A DNA stretch of 64,000 bases from Streptomyces sp. NBC_01353 (GTDB taxonomy: Bacteria; Actinomycetota; Actinomycetes; Streptomycetales; Streptomycetaceae), in NCBI RefSeq assembly GCF_036237275.1, contig NZ_CP108352.1, positions 7,465,501 to 7,529,500 on the forward strand, given 5' to 3'. Each line of letters starts with the position of its first letter. Position 1 is the first letter of the stretch. The position numbers and the translations under genes are program-made. Positions 42,009 to 50,518 of this stretch are shown here, piece after piece. Under the pieces are notes generated by a model. The model worked only from the letters and a program-made list of their open reading frames with translations, ran no database searches and was not told the DNA's origin.

Positions 42009-44825
42009 TCAGGAGAGCGCGCGGGCGGCATGGGCGCGGACGTCGGCGTCGGGGTCGGTGGTGACGGAGGCGAGCGCGGCACGGGCCTCGAGGTCCTCCC
42101 GGTGGGGATGGAGGGAGAGGACGGCGGCCTTGCGGACGTCCGCGTTCGGGTCGGCAAGTGCCTTGGCCAGCGCGGGGACGGCCTGAGCGGGCGGCGCCGC
42201 TCGGAGTGCCGTCGCGGCACCGGCCCGGACCTGCCAGGCGGGTTCGGCGAGCGCCGACGTGGCCGCCTCCGCGTACTCGGACGGGCAGCCGGTCGTCGCC
42301 AGCGAGGCGAGGGCGGCGCCCTTGACCAGGGGGTCGGGGTCGTCGAGCAGGGGCAGCAGCTGCGCGGGCGCCGGGGCGCGTACGGCCGCCAGACCGCGCG
42401 CCACGGCGACCCGGACCTCGCGGGCCGGATCGGCGGCGGCCACCGCCAGCTCGGGCACGGCGTCCACCGAGACCAGAGCCCGTACCGCGTGGATACGGAC
42501 GTCGATGTCGGTGTCGCCGAGCGCGTCGGCGTACACCGCGGCGTCGGCGAGGCGCAGGGCGCGCAGCACCTCCAGCGCGGCGGAGCGAACGGCCGGGTCG
42601 GTGCCGCGGAGCGCCGCGCGCAGCCCGGCCCCCAACTCGGTTTCGGCGGGCAGCACTTCGACCAGCTCGCGCAGGGCGGCCGCGGCGGCGTGCCGGACCT
42701 GGGGCGCGGTGTCCCGCAGCCGTTCGGCGAGCGCGGGGCCGGCCCCGACCGGAACGGTCTCCGCCAGCGCCGCGACGGCGGCCGAGCGGACGGCCGGATC
42801 GGCGTCGGTGAGGTAGGGGCGGAGCGCGCCCAGATCGGGCGACTCCTCGGCGAGGGTGAGCAGCCGGAGAAGGGCGGGGCTCGGCCCGGCGGCCGTGTCT
42901 GCGACGGGCGCCCGGTCGGCGGCGGCAGTCGGGCCCTCCGCCCGAGCCGGATGCACAGTCCCGACTCCGGTCGCGGTCCCGGCGACATCCCGCCGCGCCG
43001 CCGGAGCCGCGTCACGGCGGCCCGCCGTGGCCGTGGGCACCAGCCGCACCTCGCCCAGCCACCGCTCCGGCCCCTGCTCCGGCGTGAACTCCGGGACCGG
43101 GACGACATAGGGCTCGACCGGACGGGCCGTGAACTCCATCGCCCCGGACGCCGACTTGCGCAGGTCGAGGTGGTGCAGCCAGCCCGTGTCGTCCCGCTCC
43201 GGGTGGTCGAGGCGCTCGTGGTAGAGGCCCCAGCGTGACTCGGTGCGGGCCAGCGAGGCCCGTGCCGCCATCTCCGCGCAGTCACGGATGAACGACACCT
43301 CTGCGCACCGCATCAACTCGTGCGCGGTGCGCGCCCCCATGCCCGTGATCTCCGTCGACATCCGGTCGAACGCCTCCACCGCCAGGGACAGTTTCGCCCC
43401 GGTCTTCGGCGGCGCCACGTAGTCGTTCACGAACCGCCGGAGCTTGTACTCCACCTGCGGCTGCGGCGGCCCCTCGGGGTTGAGCAGCGGCCGGTAGGCG
43501 AGTTCGTGGGCGGCGGCCAGCTGCTCCTGCGGCAACTCACCCTCGTACGCCCGGTACTGGGCCGCGTCCTCACCCGCCAGGTCTCCGTAGACGAAGGCCC
43601 CGATCATGTAGTTGTGCGGTACGCAGGCCAGGTCTCCGGCCGCGTACAGCCGGGGCACCGTGGTGCGGGCGTGAGCGTCCACCCGTACCCCCGAGGCGGA
43701 GTGCCCGCCGCACAGACCGATCTCCGAGATGTGCATCTCGATGTCGTGGGTGCGGTAGTCGTGTCCCCGGCCCTCGTGGAAGGTGCCGCGGGTGGGGCGC
43801 TCCGTCGTGTGCAGGATCGACTCGACGGCGCCGATGGTCTCCTCGGGCAGATGGCTGAGCTTGAGGTACACCGGGCCCCGGTCCGAGGCGAGTTCGGCCG
43901 CGAACTCGGCCATCATCTGCCCCGACCAGTAGTCCGACTCCACGAACCGTTCGCCGTGCCGGTTCACCTGGTACCCCCCGAACGGGTTCGCCACGTACGC
44001 GCAGGCCGGTCCGTTGTAGTCCTTGATCAGCGGATTGACCTGGAAGCACTCGATCCCGGTCAGGGCCGCGCCCGCGTGGTACGCCATGGCGTAGCCGTCA
44101 CCGGCGTTGGTCGGGTTCTCGTACGTCCCGTACAGATAGCCGGATGCGGGCAGGCCGAGCCGGCCGCACGCGCCCGTGGCGAGGATCACCGCGCCGGCCC
44201 GGACGATGACGAACTCGCCGGTCCGGGTGTTGAATCCGGCCGCGCCGACGGCCCGCCCGTCGTCGGGGTGCGTGAGCACACGCACCGGCATGACCCGGTT
44301 CTCGATACGGATCCGCTCCCGCATCTCCCGGCGCCGCAACTGCCGGTAGAGGACCTTCTTGACGTCCTTGCCCTCCGGCATCGGCAGCACGTACGAGCCG
44401 GACCGGTGCACCTGGCGGACGGCGTACTCGCCGTGCTCGTCCTTCTCGAACTTCACCCCGTACGACTCCAGTCGCTGGACCATCGCGAAGCCGCGGGTCG
44501 CGGTCTGCCGGACGGTCGACTGGTCGACGATGCCGTCGTTGGCGCGGGTGATCTCGGCGACGTAGTCGTCCGGTTCGGCCCGGCCCGGTACGACGGCGTT
44601 GTTGACCCCGTCCATGCCCATGGCGAGAGCGCCGGAGTGGCGGACGTGTGCCTTCTCCAGGAGCAGCACGTTCGCGCCGCGACCGGCGGCCGTCAGCGCG
44701 GCCATGGTGCCGGCGGTGCCGCCGCCGATGACGAGGACGTCGCAGGACAGTTCGGTCGCGTCGGCGAGGGCGGGGATGGCCAAAGGGGCGGCCGAGGGGG
44801 CGGCCGGGGCCGGTGGGGTGTCCAC
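42009..44825 (-). CDS. AprA-like FAD oxidoreductase with C-terminal HEAT repeats
   Basis: The first 600 or so residues of this 938-residue protein are an FAD oxidoreductase of the fumarate reductase/adenylylsulfate reductase superfamily: VLVIGGGTAGTMAALTAA at the FAD site, HSGALAMGMDGVNN (AprA-like rather than SdhA-like), DGIVDQSTVRQTATRG, NPTNAGDGYAMAYHAGA and RLYAAGDLACV. After a linker, about residues 660-938 form some eight HEAT-like repeats (for example DADPAVRSAAVAALAE). The small ferredoxin of the operon would be its electron partner. GTG 44825 begins 10 bp after the ATPase gene. The substrate is unknown; sulfur chemistry is inferred from the AprA resemblance and the transporter type. 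Confidence 0.88.
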   Translation of the reverse strand: MDTPPAPAAPSAAPLAIPALADATELSCDVLVIGGGTAGTMAALTAAGRGANVLLLEKAHVRHSGALAMGMDGVNNAVVPGRAEPDDYVAEITRANDGIVDQSTVRQTATRGFAMVQRLESYGVKFEKDEHGEYAVRQVHRSGSYVLPMPEGKDVKKVLYRQLRRREMRERIRIENRVMPVRVLTHPDDGRAVGAAGFNTRTGEFVIVRAGAVILATGACGRLGLPASGYLYGTYENPTNAGDGYAMAYHAGAALTGIECFQVNPLIKDYNGPACAYVANPFGGYQVNRHGERFVESDYWSGQMMAEFAAELASDRGPVYLKLSHLPEETIGAVESILHTTERPTRGTFHEGRGHDYRTHDIEMHISEIGLCGGHSASGVRVDAHARTTVPRLYAAGDLACVPHNYMIGAFVYGDLAGEDAAQYRAYEGELPQEQLAAAHELAYRPLLNPEGPPQPQVEYKLRRFVNDYVAPPKTGAKLSLAVEAFDRMSTEITGMGARTAHELMRCAEVSFIRDCAEMAARASLARTESRWGLYHERLDHPERDDTGWLHHLDLRKSASGAMEFTARPVEPYVVPVPEFTPEQGPERWLGEVRLVPTATAGRRDAAPAARRDVAGTATGVGTVHPARAEGPTAAADRAPVADTAAGPSPALLRLLTLAEESPDLGALRPYLTDADPAVRSAAVAALAETVPVGAGPALAERLRDTAPQVRHAAAAALRELVEVLPAETELGAGLRAALRGTDPAVRSAALEVLRALRLADAAVYADALGDTDIDVRIHAVRALVSVDAVPELAVAAADPAREVRVAVARGLAAVRAPAPAQLLPLLDDPDPLVKGAALASLATTGCPSEYAEAATSALAEPAWQVRAGAATALRAAPPAQAVPALAKALADPNADVRKAAVLSLHPHREDLEARAALASVTTDPDADVRAHAARALS

Positions 44826-44835
44826 GGGATGCCTT

Positions 44836-45591
44836 TCAGAGGGATGCGAGGATGCGCCGGCGCAGTTCGGCGGTGGCGGGCTCCCGGCGCGCGTCCCGCT
44901 GCCGCGGGTGCGGGACGTCGAGCACCCGGCCGGAGGGAAGGAGCGCGACGCGGTCCCCGAGATGGAGGGCCTCGTCCACGTCGTGGGTGACGAAGACGAC
45001 GGTCGCGCCGGTGCCGCGCAGGATGTCCACGAGGAGGTCCTGCATCTCGGCGCGGGTGTGTGCGTCGAGCGCGCCGAAGGGTTCGTCCATCAGCACCGCG
45101 CGGGGCCGGCCGGCCAGGGCGCGGGCCAGCTGGACGCGCTGACGCTGGCCGCCGGACAACTGGTGCGGCAGCTTGCGGGCGTGCTCGGCGAGGCCGACCC
45201 GGTCCAGCCACTCGGCGGCGGACCGCCGCCGTTCGGCGCGAGGGACCCGGCGGATCGCCAACGGCAGTTCCACATTGGCGCGGACGGTCCGCCAGGGCAG
45301 CAGGGCGTCGTGCTGGAAGACCAGCGCCCGGTCGGCGGCGGGCCCGCCGATCGGCTCCCCGTCCTGGGTCACCCGTCCGCCGAGCGCGGGAAGCAGTCCG
45401 GCGAGGGTGCGCAGCAGCGTGGACTTCCCGCAGCCGGACGGGCCGACCACGGCCAGCAGTTCTCCCGGCGCGATGCGCAGCTCGGCGGCGGTGAGCACCG
45501 TCGTACCGTCCGCGTGACCGAGCCGTACGTCCTCCAGGGCCAGCTCCGCGCCGGTCGGCGCGGGTGCGAGGCGCGTGAGCGCGCTGCTCAT
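44836..45591 (-). CDS. ABC transporter ATPase (sulfonate/nitrate type)
   Basis: The 251-residue SsuB/TauB-type ATPase has GPSGCGKST (Walker A), LVFQHDALLPWRTV (Q loop), LSGGQRQRVQLARAL, VLMDEPFGALD (Walker B) and the switch His in FVTHDVDEAL. It energises the permease encoded by the preceding gene, whose stop overlaps its ATG by ATGA. The alternative longer start inside the permease gene is not used. Confidence 0.92.
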   Translation of the reverse strand: MSSALTRLAPAPTGAELALEDVRLGHADGTTVLTAAELRIAPGELLAVVGPSGCGKSTLLRTLAGLLPALGGRVTQDGEPIGGPAADRALVFQHDALLPWRTVRANVELPLAIRRVPRAERRRSAAEWLDRVGLAEHARKLPHQLSGGQRQRVQLARALAGRPRAVLMDEPFGALDAHTRAEMQDLLVDILRGTGATVVFVTHDVDEALHLGDRVALLPSGRVLDVPHPRQRDARREPATAELRRRILASL

Positions 45592-46475
45592 GAGACCGAC
45601 TCCTTCTCCAGGGCGGAGGCAGGGGCAGAGGCGGGGGCGGGTACGAGGGGGGTACGGGGCGCTGTCCGGCGGCGGAGCACCGTAAGGGGGACGCGGACAG
45701 CCGGTCGCGCGGCGGGCCTGGGCAGCCACGAGGTGACGCGGCGGCCCAGGAGCTCCACCGCGGTGGAGGTGAGCCAGCCCAGGGCGCCGATGGTGGCCAT
45801 GCCGACGAAGACGCCCGGGTAGTCGACGACCGTGTACTCCTGCCAGGTGCGGTAACCCACCCCGTACTCACCCGAGATCATCTCCGCGGAGATCACACAG
45901 ATCCACGAGACGCCGATGCCCACGGACAGGCCGCCGAAGATGCCCGGCAGGGCCCCTGGCAGCACCACCGAGAACAGCACGCGCAGCCGGCCGCCGCCCA
46001 TGGTGAGCACGGCCTCCTCCCACACCGGGGCGAGGGCGCGCACCGCGTGCCGGGTCGACACGAGGACGGGGAAGAAGGCGGCGGTGAAGGTGATGAAGAC
46101 GATGCCCTGCTCGTTGGTGGGGAGCAGCAGGATCGCGACCGGGACGAGGGCGATGGCCGGCACCGGCCGTACGACCTCGAGGAGCGGGCCCAGCAGGTCG
46201 GCTGCCCACCGGGAGCGGGCGACGGCGGTGCCGACCGCCACCCCGAGCATCGCGGCCAGCAGGAAGCCGACCACGATCCGGCGCACGCTGTGCCCCAGGT
46301 CCTGCCAGTACGGGCCGGTGCCGACCCGGTCGGCGAAGGCGGAGGCCACCTCGCCGACCGTGGGGAACTGCTCGAACCGTAGCCACAGGTTGACGTCCAG
46401 GGAGGTCAGCAGCTGCCACAGCCCGAGGGCCGCTCCGAGCGAGACCACTCGGAGCACCCAGCGGCCCGCGCTCAT
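45588..46475 (-). CDS. ABC transporter permease (sulfonate/nitrate type)
   Basis: The 295-residue permease of the SsuC/TauC type has six membrane segments and the EAA loop AVRALAPVWEEAVLTMGGGRLRVLFSVVLPGALPGIFGGLSVGIG. It pairs with the ATPase and the binding lipoprotein. ATG 46475 overlaps the binding-protein stop by four bases. The C-terminal 35 residues are Arg/Pro-rich, probably cytoplasmic. Confidence 0.92.
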   Translation of the reverse strand: MSAGRWVLRVVSLGAALGLWQLLTSLDVNLWLRFEQFPTVGEVASAFADRVGTGPYWQDLGHSVRRIVVGFLLAAMLGVAVGTAVARSRWAADLLGPLLEVVRPVPAIALVPVAILLLPTNEQGIVFITFTAAFFPVLVSTRHAVRALAPVWEEAVLTMGGGRLRVLFSVVLPGALPGIFGGLSVGIGVSWICVISAEMISGEYGVGYRTWQEYTVVDYPGVFVGMATIGALGWLTSTAVELLGRRVTSWLPRPAARPAVRVPLTVLRRRTAPRTPLVPAPASAPASALEKESVS

Positions 46476-47836
46476 GACGCCAGGCCGACGGCGGCCGCGT
46501 GGTCGACGATCCGGGATCCGGCGTGCGCGGCGACGTACGCCTTCGCGCCGGACGGGGTGACGAAGGCACGCAGCTCGGCGCCGTCGACGACCCACACCGC
46601 CTTGTCGGCGAACCACAGCGTGCCCGTCACCGCGTCCGGGACGTACGCGGCGCGCACATCGGCGCCCTTGGCGGCCTTCAACAGCTCCTTCGGGCTGGTG
46701 AACGTGCGGGTGGTGCTCTGGCCCTTCAGCCACAGCTCGGGCTTCGCGGCGGTCGCCTTCGGGTACTCAGGGGCCTGCGCGGCCCGCTTGAGCGGCGCCG
46801 GGTCGACGAAGGCGTCCACATCGACGTCGCCCACCAGCTTGGCCGCCTTCAGCAGCGGTACGTCCTCCTTCAGGGCGGCGATCAGCTCCGGGCGGAGCTC
46901 CGGGTCGAAGGTGGCGATGCCGTTGGCGCCGTTGTAGAGGTAGACCACCTCGGCCGGCAGGCCGGTCTCCTTGGCGACCGACTCGGCGGCGGCGACCGGC
47001 TGGGAGCGGAGGTGATCGGTGGCCCGCCGCTGCGCGGTGAGGAAGTCGTCGAGGATCCCGGCCCGTTCCTTGGCGAACTTCTCCCGGACGGTGACCCCGT
47101 GGAAGGTCGGCAGGTTCAGCTCGGCACCGTCGTACAGCGCCGTGGCACGGCCGTCGAAGGCCAGCAGCCCGGGCCAGGCGACGAACTGGGACAGTGCGTC
47201 GGCGCTGCCGGCGGACAGCGCGGACGCGCCGACGCTGGGCTGCTGGTTGAGCTTCCGGATGTCCTTGTCCGGGTCGAGGCCGGCGCGCTGGAGCGCCCGG
47301 ACGAGGGTGCCGTCGGCGGCCGAGCCGACGCTGGTGGAGACCTTCTTGCCGCGCAGGTCGGCCAGCGACCGCACACTCGAACCAGGGGCGGTGACCACGG
47401 TGTTGAGGCCGCCGCGCAGGTTGTAGCCGGTGACCGCGACCAGCCGGGTGGGCTGCTTGAGCTGCTTGCCGCGCGCCGCGTTGATGAGCAGGGGGAAGTC
47501 GCCCATGGAGCCGATGTCGATCTTCCCTGCGGTCATCTGGGCGGTGATCGGTGCACCGGTCGCGTAGTCCTGCCACGCGACCTTGTACGTGATGCCGTCC
47601 TTCTTCCCGCGGGCGGCGAGCTCCTCCTCGAAGTAGCCGAGGGAGCGCAGCAGGGTGCCGGCCGTGACGGTGTTGATGGTCTTCGACTGGTAGCCGACGG
47701 TCACCGTGACCGTCCGTGCGTCGGCCGCGTCGTCGGTGCCCGCGGCACCGCCACACGCGGTGGCCAGCGGCAGCAGCAGGGCGAGGGAGAGGAGTGGGGC
47801 GAGGGGGCGACGCGGGGGGATCTTCTTGCCGGGCAT
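46472..47836 (-). CDS. ABC binding lipoprotein with extra C-terminal NosL-like domain
   Basis: The 454-residue binding lipoprotein (lipobox LATAC after MPGKKIPPRRPLAPLL) has an SsuA/TauA/NMT1-type core: VGYQSKTINTVTAGTLLRSLGYFEEEL, QMTAGKIDIGSMGDFPLL, AALSAGSADALSQF. After the usual end near residue 370 it continues for about 80 residues: AYVPDAVTGTLWFADKAVWVVDGAELRAFVTPSGAKAYVAAHAG. This extension resembles NosL-type domains. It precedes the permease with ATGA overlap. Confidence 0.88.
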   Translation of the reverse strand: MPGKKIPPRRPLAPLLSLALLLPLATACGGAAGTDDAADARTVTVTVGYQSKTINTVTAGTLLRSLGYFEEELAARGKKDGITYKVAWQDYATGAPITAQMTAGKIDIGSMGDFPLLINAARGKQLKQPTRLVAVTGYNLRGGLNTVVTAPGSSVRSLADLRGKKVSTSVGSAADGTLVRALQRAGLDPDKDIRKLNQQPSVGASALSAGSADALSQFVAWPGLLAFDGRATALYDGAELNLPTFHGVTVREKFAKERAGILDDFLTAQRRATDHLRSQPVAAAESVAKETGLPAEVVYLYNGANGIATFDPELRPELIAALKEDVPLLKAAKLVGDVDVDAFVDPAPLKRAAQAPEYPKATAAKPELWLKGQSTTRTFTSPKELLKAAKGADVRAAYVPDAVTGTLWFADKAVWVVDGAELRAFVTPSGAKAYVAAHAGSRIVDHAAAVGLAS

Positions 47837-47850
47837 GGGAGTCGGGCCTT

Positions 47851-48078
47851 TCACCGGAGCAGATAGGGCATGTTGACGGTGACCGCGTCGGTGGGGCAGC
47901 GGGCCGCGCACGGGCCGCAGTACCAGCACTCGTCCACGTGCATGTACGCCTTGCCGTTGTCCTCGCGGATCGCGAGCGAGTCGAGCGGACACATGTCGAC
48001 GCAGAGGGTGCAGCCGTCGATGCACTTGGACTCGTCGATGGTCACGGGCACGTCGGCGCGCTGCGGCACAAGAGGCAT
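47851..48078 (-). CDS. 2[4Fe-4S] ferredoxin, AprB-like
   Basis: The 75-residue ferredoxin has two cluster motifs: CIDGCTLCVDMCP, with three residues between the first two cysteines as in AprB-type iron-sulfur subunits, and CWYCGPCAARCP with normal CxxCxxCxxxCP spacing. A Tyr/Trp-rich linker separates them. It most likely shuttles electrons to or from the AprA-like flavoprotein. It begins 49 bp after the regulator gene and ends 14 bp before the binding protein. Confidence 0.92.
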   Translation of the reverse strand: MPLVPQRADVPVTIDESKCIDGCTLCVDMCPLDSLAIREDNGKAYMHVDECWYCGPCAARCPTDAVTVNMPYLLR

Positions 48079-48127
48079 GGCTGTCTCCGGGAAGGGGCGG
48101 AAAGGGGAGGAGGAGGTGGGGCGGGAC

Positions 48128-48895
48128 TCAGAGGGAGCGGCGCAGTACGCCGCTCATGGTGATGCGGTCGCCGCGGAACCGGATGAACTCCAGGTCCACC
48201 GGTCGTCCGTCGGGTAGACAGGTCAGCCGTTCCAGCATCAGTACGGCGGTCCCGCGCGGGGCCTGGAGGACGGCGGCGGAGTGCGCGTCCGCGTTGACCG
48301 CTTCGAGGGTGATCTCGGCGTGCCCCAGCGGGCCGCCGGTCAGCGTTTCGAGGAGCCGGAACACGTCCGTGTTCTCCAGGTCGCAGCCGAGGAGTTCACC
48401 GCCGATGTCCATGGGCAGATAGGACAGGTCGAGGGAGAGCGGCAGCCCGTTCAGGCGGCGCAGCCGCTCGATGCAGAGCACGTCGGTGTGCTCGGGCAGG
48501 CCCAGTCGATGGGCCACGGGTCCGGAGGCGGCGACCGGCCCGACCGTACGTACCTCGTTGGTGACCCGGCCGTGCTCGTGCAGGGTCTCCGCCAGGCCCT
48601 GGAGCCGGTCCAGTCCGTGGGGGTACTTCTCGCACACCACGACGGTGCCGACCCCCGGCTGCCGGTCGACGAGCTGCTCGCCGCGCAGCAGGTCCAGGGC
48701 CTGCCGGACGGTGTTGCGACTCGCCCGGTAGTCGGCGGCGATGGCGTCCTCCAGGGGGAGGACGCCGCCGGGGAAGCCGCCCGTCAGGATCTGGTGCCGC
48801 AGCAGGTCGGCGAGCTGCCGGGCCCGGTCCGCGCGCAGCCGCCGACGACGCGCGGCGGCGACCGGGAGGGAGGCGGGGGTGGGTTCGGCTGACAT
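48128..48895 (-). CDS. GntR-family regulator (HutC/UTRA type)
   Basis: The 255-residue regulator has an N-terminal GntR winged helix (RARQLADLLRHQILTGGFPG, LPLEDAIAADYRASRNTVRQALDLLRGEQLV). A C-terminal UTRA ligand domain follows (TDVLCIERLRRLNGLPLSLDLSYLP, VLMLERLTCLPDGRPVDLEFIRFRGDRI). It is the first gene of the transporter/redox operon and probably its ligand-responsive switch. ATG 48895 is chosen; the longer frame upstream is not protein-like. Confidence 0.9.
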   Translation of the reverse strand: MSAEPTPASLPVAAARRRRLRADRARQLADLLRHQILTGGFPGGVLPLEDAIAADYRASRNTVRQALDLLRGEQLVDRQPGVGTVVVCEKYPHGLDRLQGLAETLHEHGRVTNEVRTVGPVAASGPVAHRLGLPEHTDVLCIERLRRLNGLPLSLDLSYLPMDIGGELLGCDLENTDVFRLLETLTGGPLGHAEITLEAVNADAHSAAVLQAPRGTAVLMLERLTCLPDGRPVDLEFIRFRGDRITMSGVLRRSL

Positions 48896-49064
48896 GTCTG
48901 GGAACGTACCGGCGCGGTGGCCCGGATGGTGTTGCCGCAGTATTGCGCCACCTGACGCTCCGAAGGCACCGCTGTGACCTGCGGTTTTCTGGATGGAGCG
49001 ACAAGATCCGCCACCCACCTGTTCACCAGGTGGACACGACCGGTGGACCGCCCCGCCCCGCCGC

Positions 49065-49682
49065 CTAGGTGTCGGTGCGGGGCAGGTGCCCCTTGGCCTC
49101 GTCGTAGCCCGCCTCGCCGACCTCGCCGGCGGGGGCGTACATCAGGTTCAGGACGCCCGTGGCGAAGGTCTCGGAGGAGAGCAGCTTCAGCGGCGTCGGC
49201 GACTCGGCGTCGTCGAACAGCCGCATCCCCTTGCGTACGGCGATCGGGTGCACCAGCAGGTTCAGCTCGTCCAGCAGTCCGGCGGCGAGGAGTTGCCGCA
49301 CCAGGGACACCGAGCCGCTGATCGCGATACGACTGCCGTCGGGCTCGTTCTTCAGCGCCCTGACCGCGTCGAGGAGGTCGCCCTGCTGCTGCTCGGAGTT
49401 CCGCCAGGTGAAGGTGAGCGGCCGGCGCGAGACGACGATCTTCCGGGCGTCGCCGATGACCTTGGCGAAGGGAGCGTCCTCACCGCCCGCCGCCTCACGC
49501 TCGGGCCACGCCCCGGCGAAGCTGTCGTACGTCCGGCGCCCCAGGAGGAGCGTGTCCGCACGACCGATGACGGCGTCGACAGCGACGCCCATCTCGTCGT
49601 TGAAGTAGGGGAAGTGCCAGATGTGGGGATCCTCGACGACTCCGTCGAGCGAGATGAACAGCTGGGAGACGATCTTCCTCAT
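49065..49682 (-). CDS. dihydrofolate reductase-like (RibD C-terminal) protein
   Basis: The 205-residue protein of the DHFR/RibD_C superfamily has MRKIVSQLFISLDGVVEDPH, IGRADTLLLGRRTYDSFAGAWP, KIVVSRRPL, ISGSVSLVRQLLAAGLLDELNLLVHP and GMRLFDD. It is a cytoplasmic NAD(P)H-binding reductase of unknown substrate. A close relative of the same fold lies 139 bp upstream, both on the minus strand. Confidence 0.88.
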   Translation of the reverse strand: MRKIVSQLFISLDGVVEDPHIWHFPYFNDEMGVAVDAVIGRADTLLLGRRTYDSFAGAWPEREAAGGEDAPFAKVIGDARKIVVSRRPLTFTWRNSEQQQGDLLDAVRALKNEPDGSRIAISGSVSLVRQLLAAGLLDELNLLVHPIAVRKGMRLFDDAESPTPLKLLSSETFATGVLNLMYAPAGEVGEAGYDEAKGHLPRTDT

Positions 49683-49821
49683 GTGACGCTCCATGGAGGT
49701 GTCCGACGATGGCTGCCTACCGACGGTAGACGCCACGGGATCCCGGAACTCATCGGTGGCGCGGGGGCGCGCCGAGAACACCGCGGGGCGCCGTCTCCGG
49801 CGCCCCGAGTGCGTCTTCGTG

Positions 49822-50466
49822 TCACTTCCGCCAGAACAGGTGGTGCGTCACTCCGCTCGGGCTGGGCACGACCTCGAGGTGGAACCGGTCGAGCAGCTCG
49901 TCGGGGGACTTCCAGAGCCGTACGCCGGAGCCCAGCTCCACCTGCGAGACCGCCACGTGCAGGGTGTCGACGAGGTCGGCGTCCAGGAACTCCCGGATGG
50001 TGGTCGCCCCGCCGCCGAGGCGGACGTCCTTGCCCTGCGCCGCTTCCTTCGCCTGTGCGAGGACCGTGGCGGGGGAGCCGTCGACGAAGTGGAACGTGGT
50101 GTCGGAGAGTGTGAACGACGGGCGCTCGTGGTGGGTCATGACGAAGACCGGTGTGTGGAACGGGGGCTCGTCGCCCCACCAGCCACGCCACTCGTGGTCC
50201 TTCCAGGGCCCGCGCTGGGGTCCGAACTTGTTGCGGCCCATGATCTCGGCGCCGATGTTGTGCGCGAAGTCCCGGGTGAAGTAGTCGTCCAGGCCGCGGG
50301 TCCCCCCGGGATCGGTACGGTTCGGCCAGCTCGCGGTGGCACCGGCCCAGGCGAACATGGTCCCCGGATCGGCATGGCCGAACGGTCTCTCGAGGCTCTG
50401 GCCCTCACCCGCTCCGAAGCCGTCACGCGAGACCATGAAGTTCTGGACCCTCAACAGCTGTTCCAT
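49822..50466 (-). CDS. dihydrofolate reductase-like (RibD C-terminal) protein
   Basis: The 214-residue protein of the same superfamily has MEQLLRVQNFMVSRDGFGAG, IGAEIMGRNKFGP, VFVMTHHERPSF, RLGGGATTIREFLDADLVDTLHVAVSQV and GVRLWKS. An ideal AGGAGGAAA ribosome-binding site precedes ATG 50466. Sequence similarity to the neighbouring DHFR-like protein is low, so it is a separate acquisition rather than a recent duplicate. The substrate is unknown. Confidence 0.88.
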   Translation of the reverse strand: MEQLLRVQNFMVSRDGFGAGEGQSLERPFGHADPGTMFAWAGATASWPNRTDPGGTRGLDDYFTRDFAHNIGAEIMGRNKFGPQRGPWKDHEWRGWWGDEPPFHTPVFVMTHHERPSFTLSDTTFHFVDGSPATVLAQAKEAAQGKDVRLGGGATTIREFLDADLVDTLHVAVSQVELGSGVRLWKSPDELLDRFHLEVVPSPSGVTHHLFWRK

Positions 50467-50518
50467 GCGTTTCCTCCTGTGTCGTCGACAACGATGAGAC
50501 TGCCCGGGCCGTGCGAAC

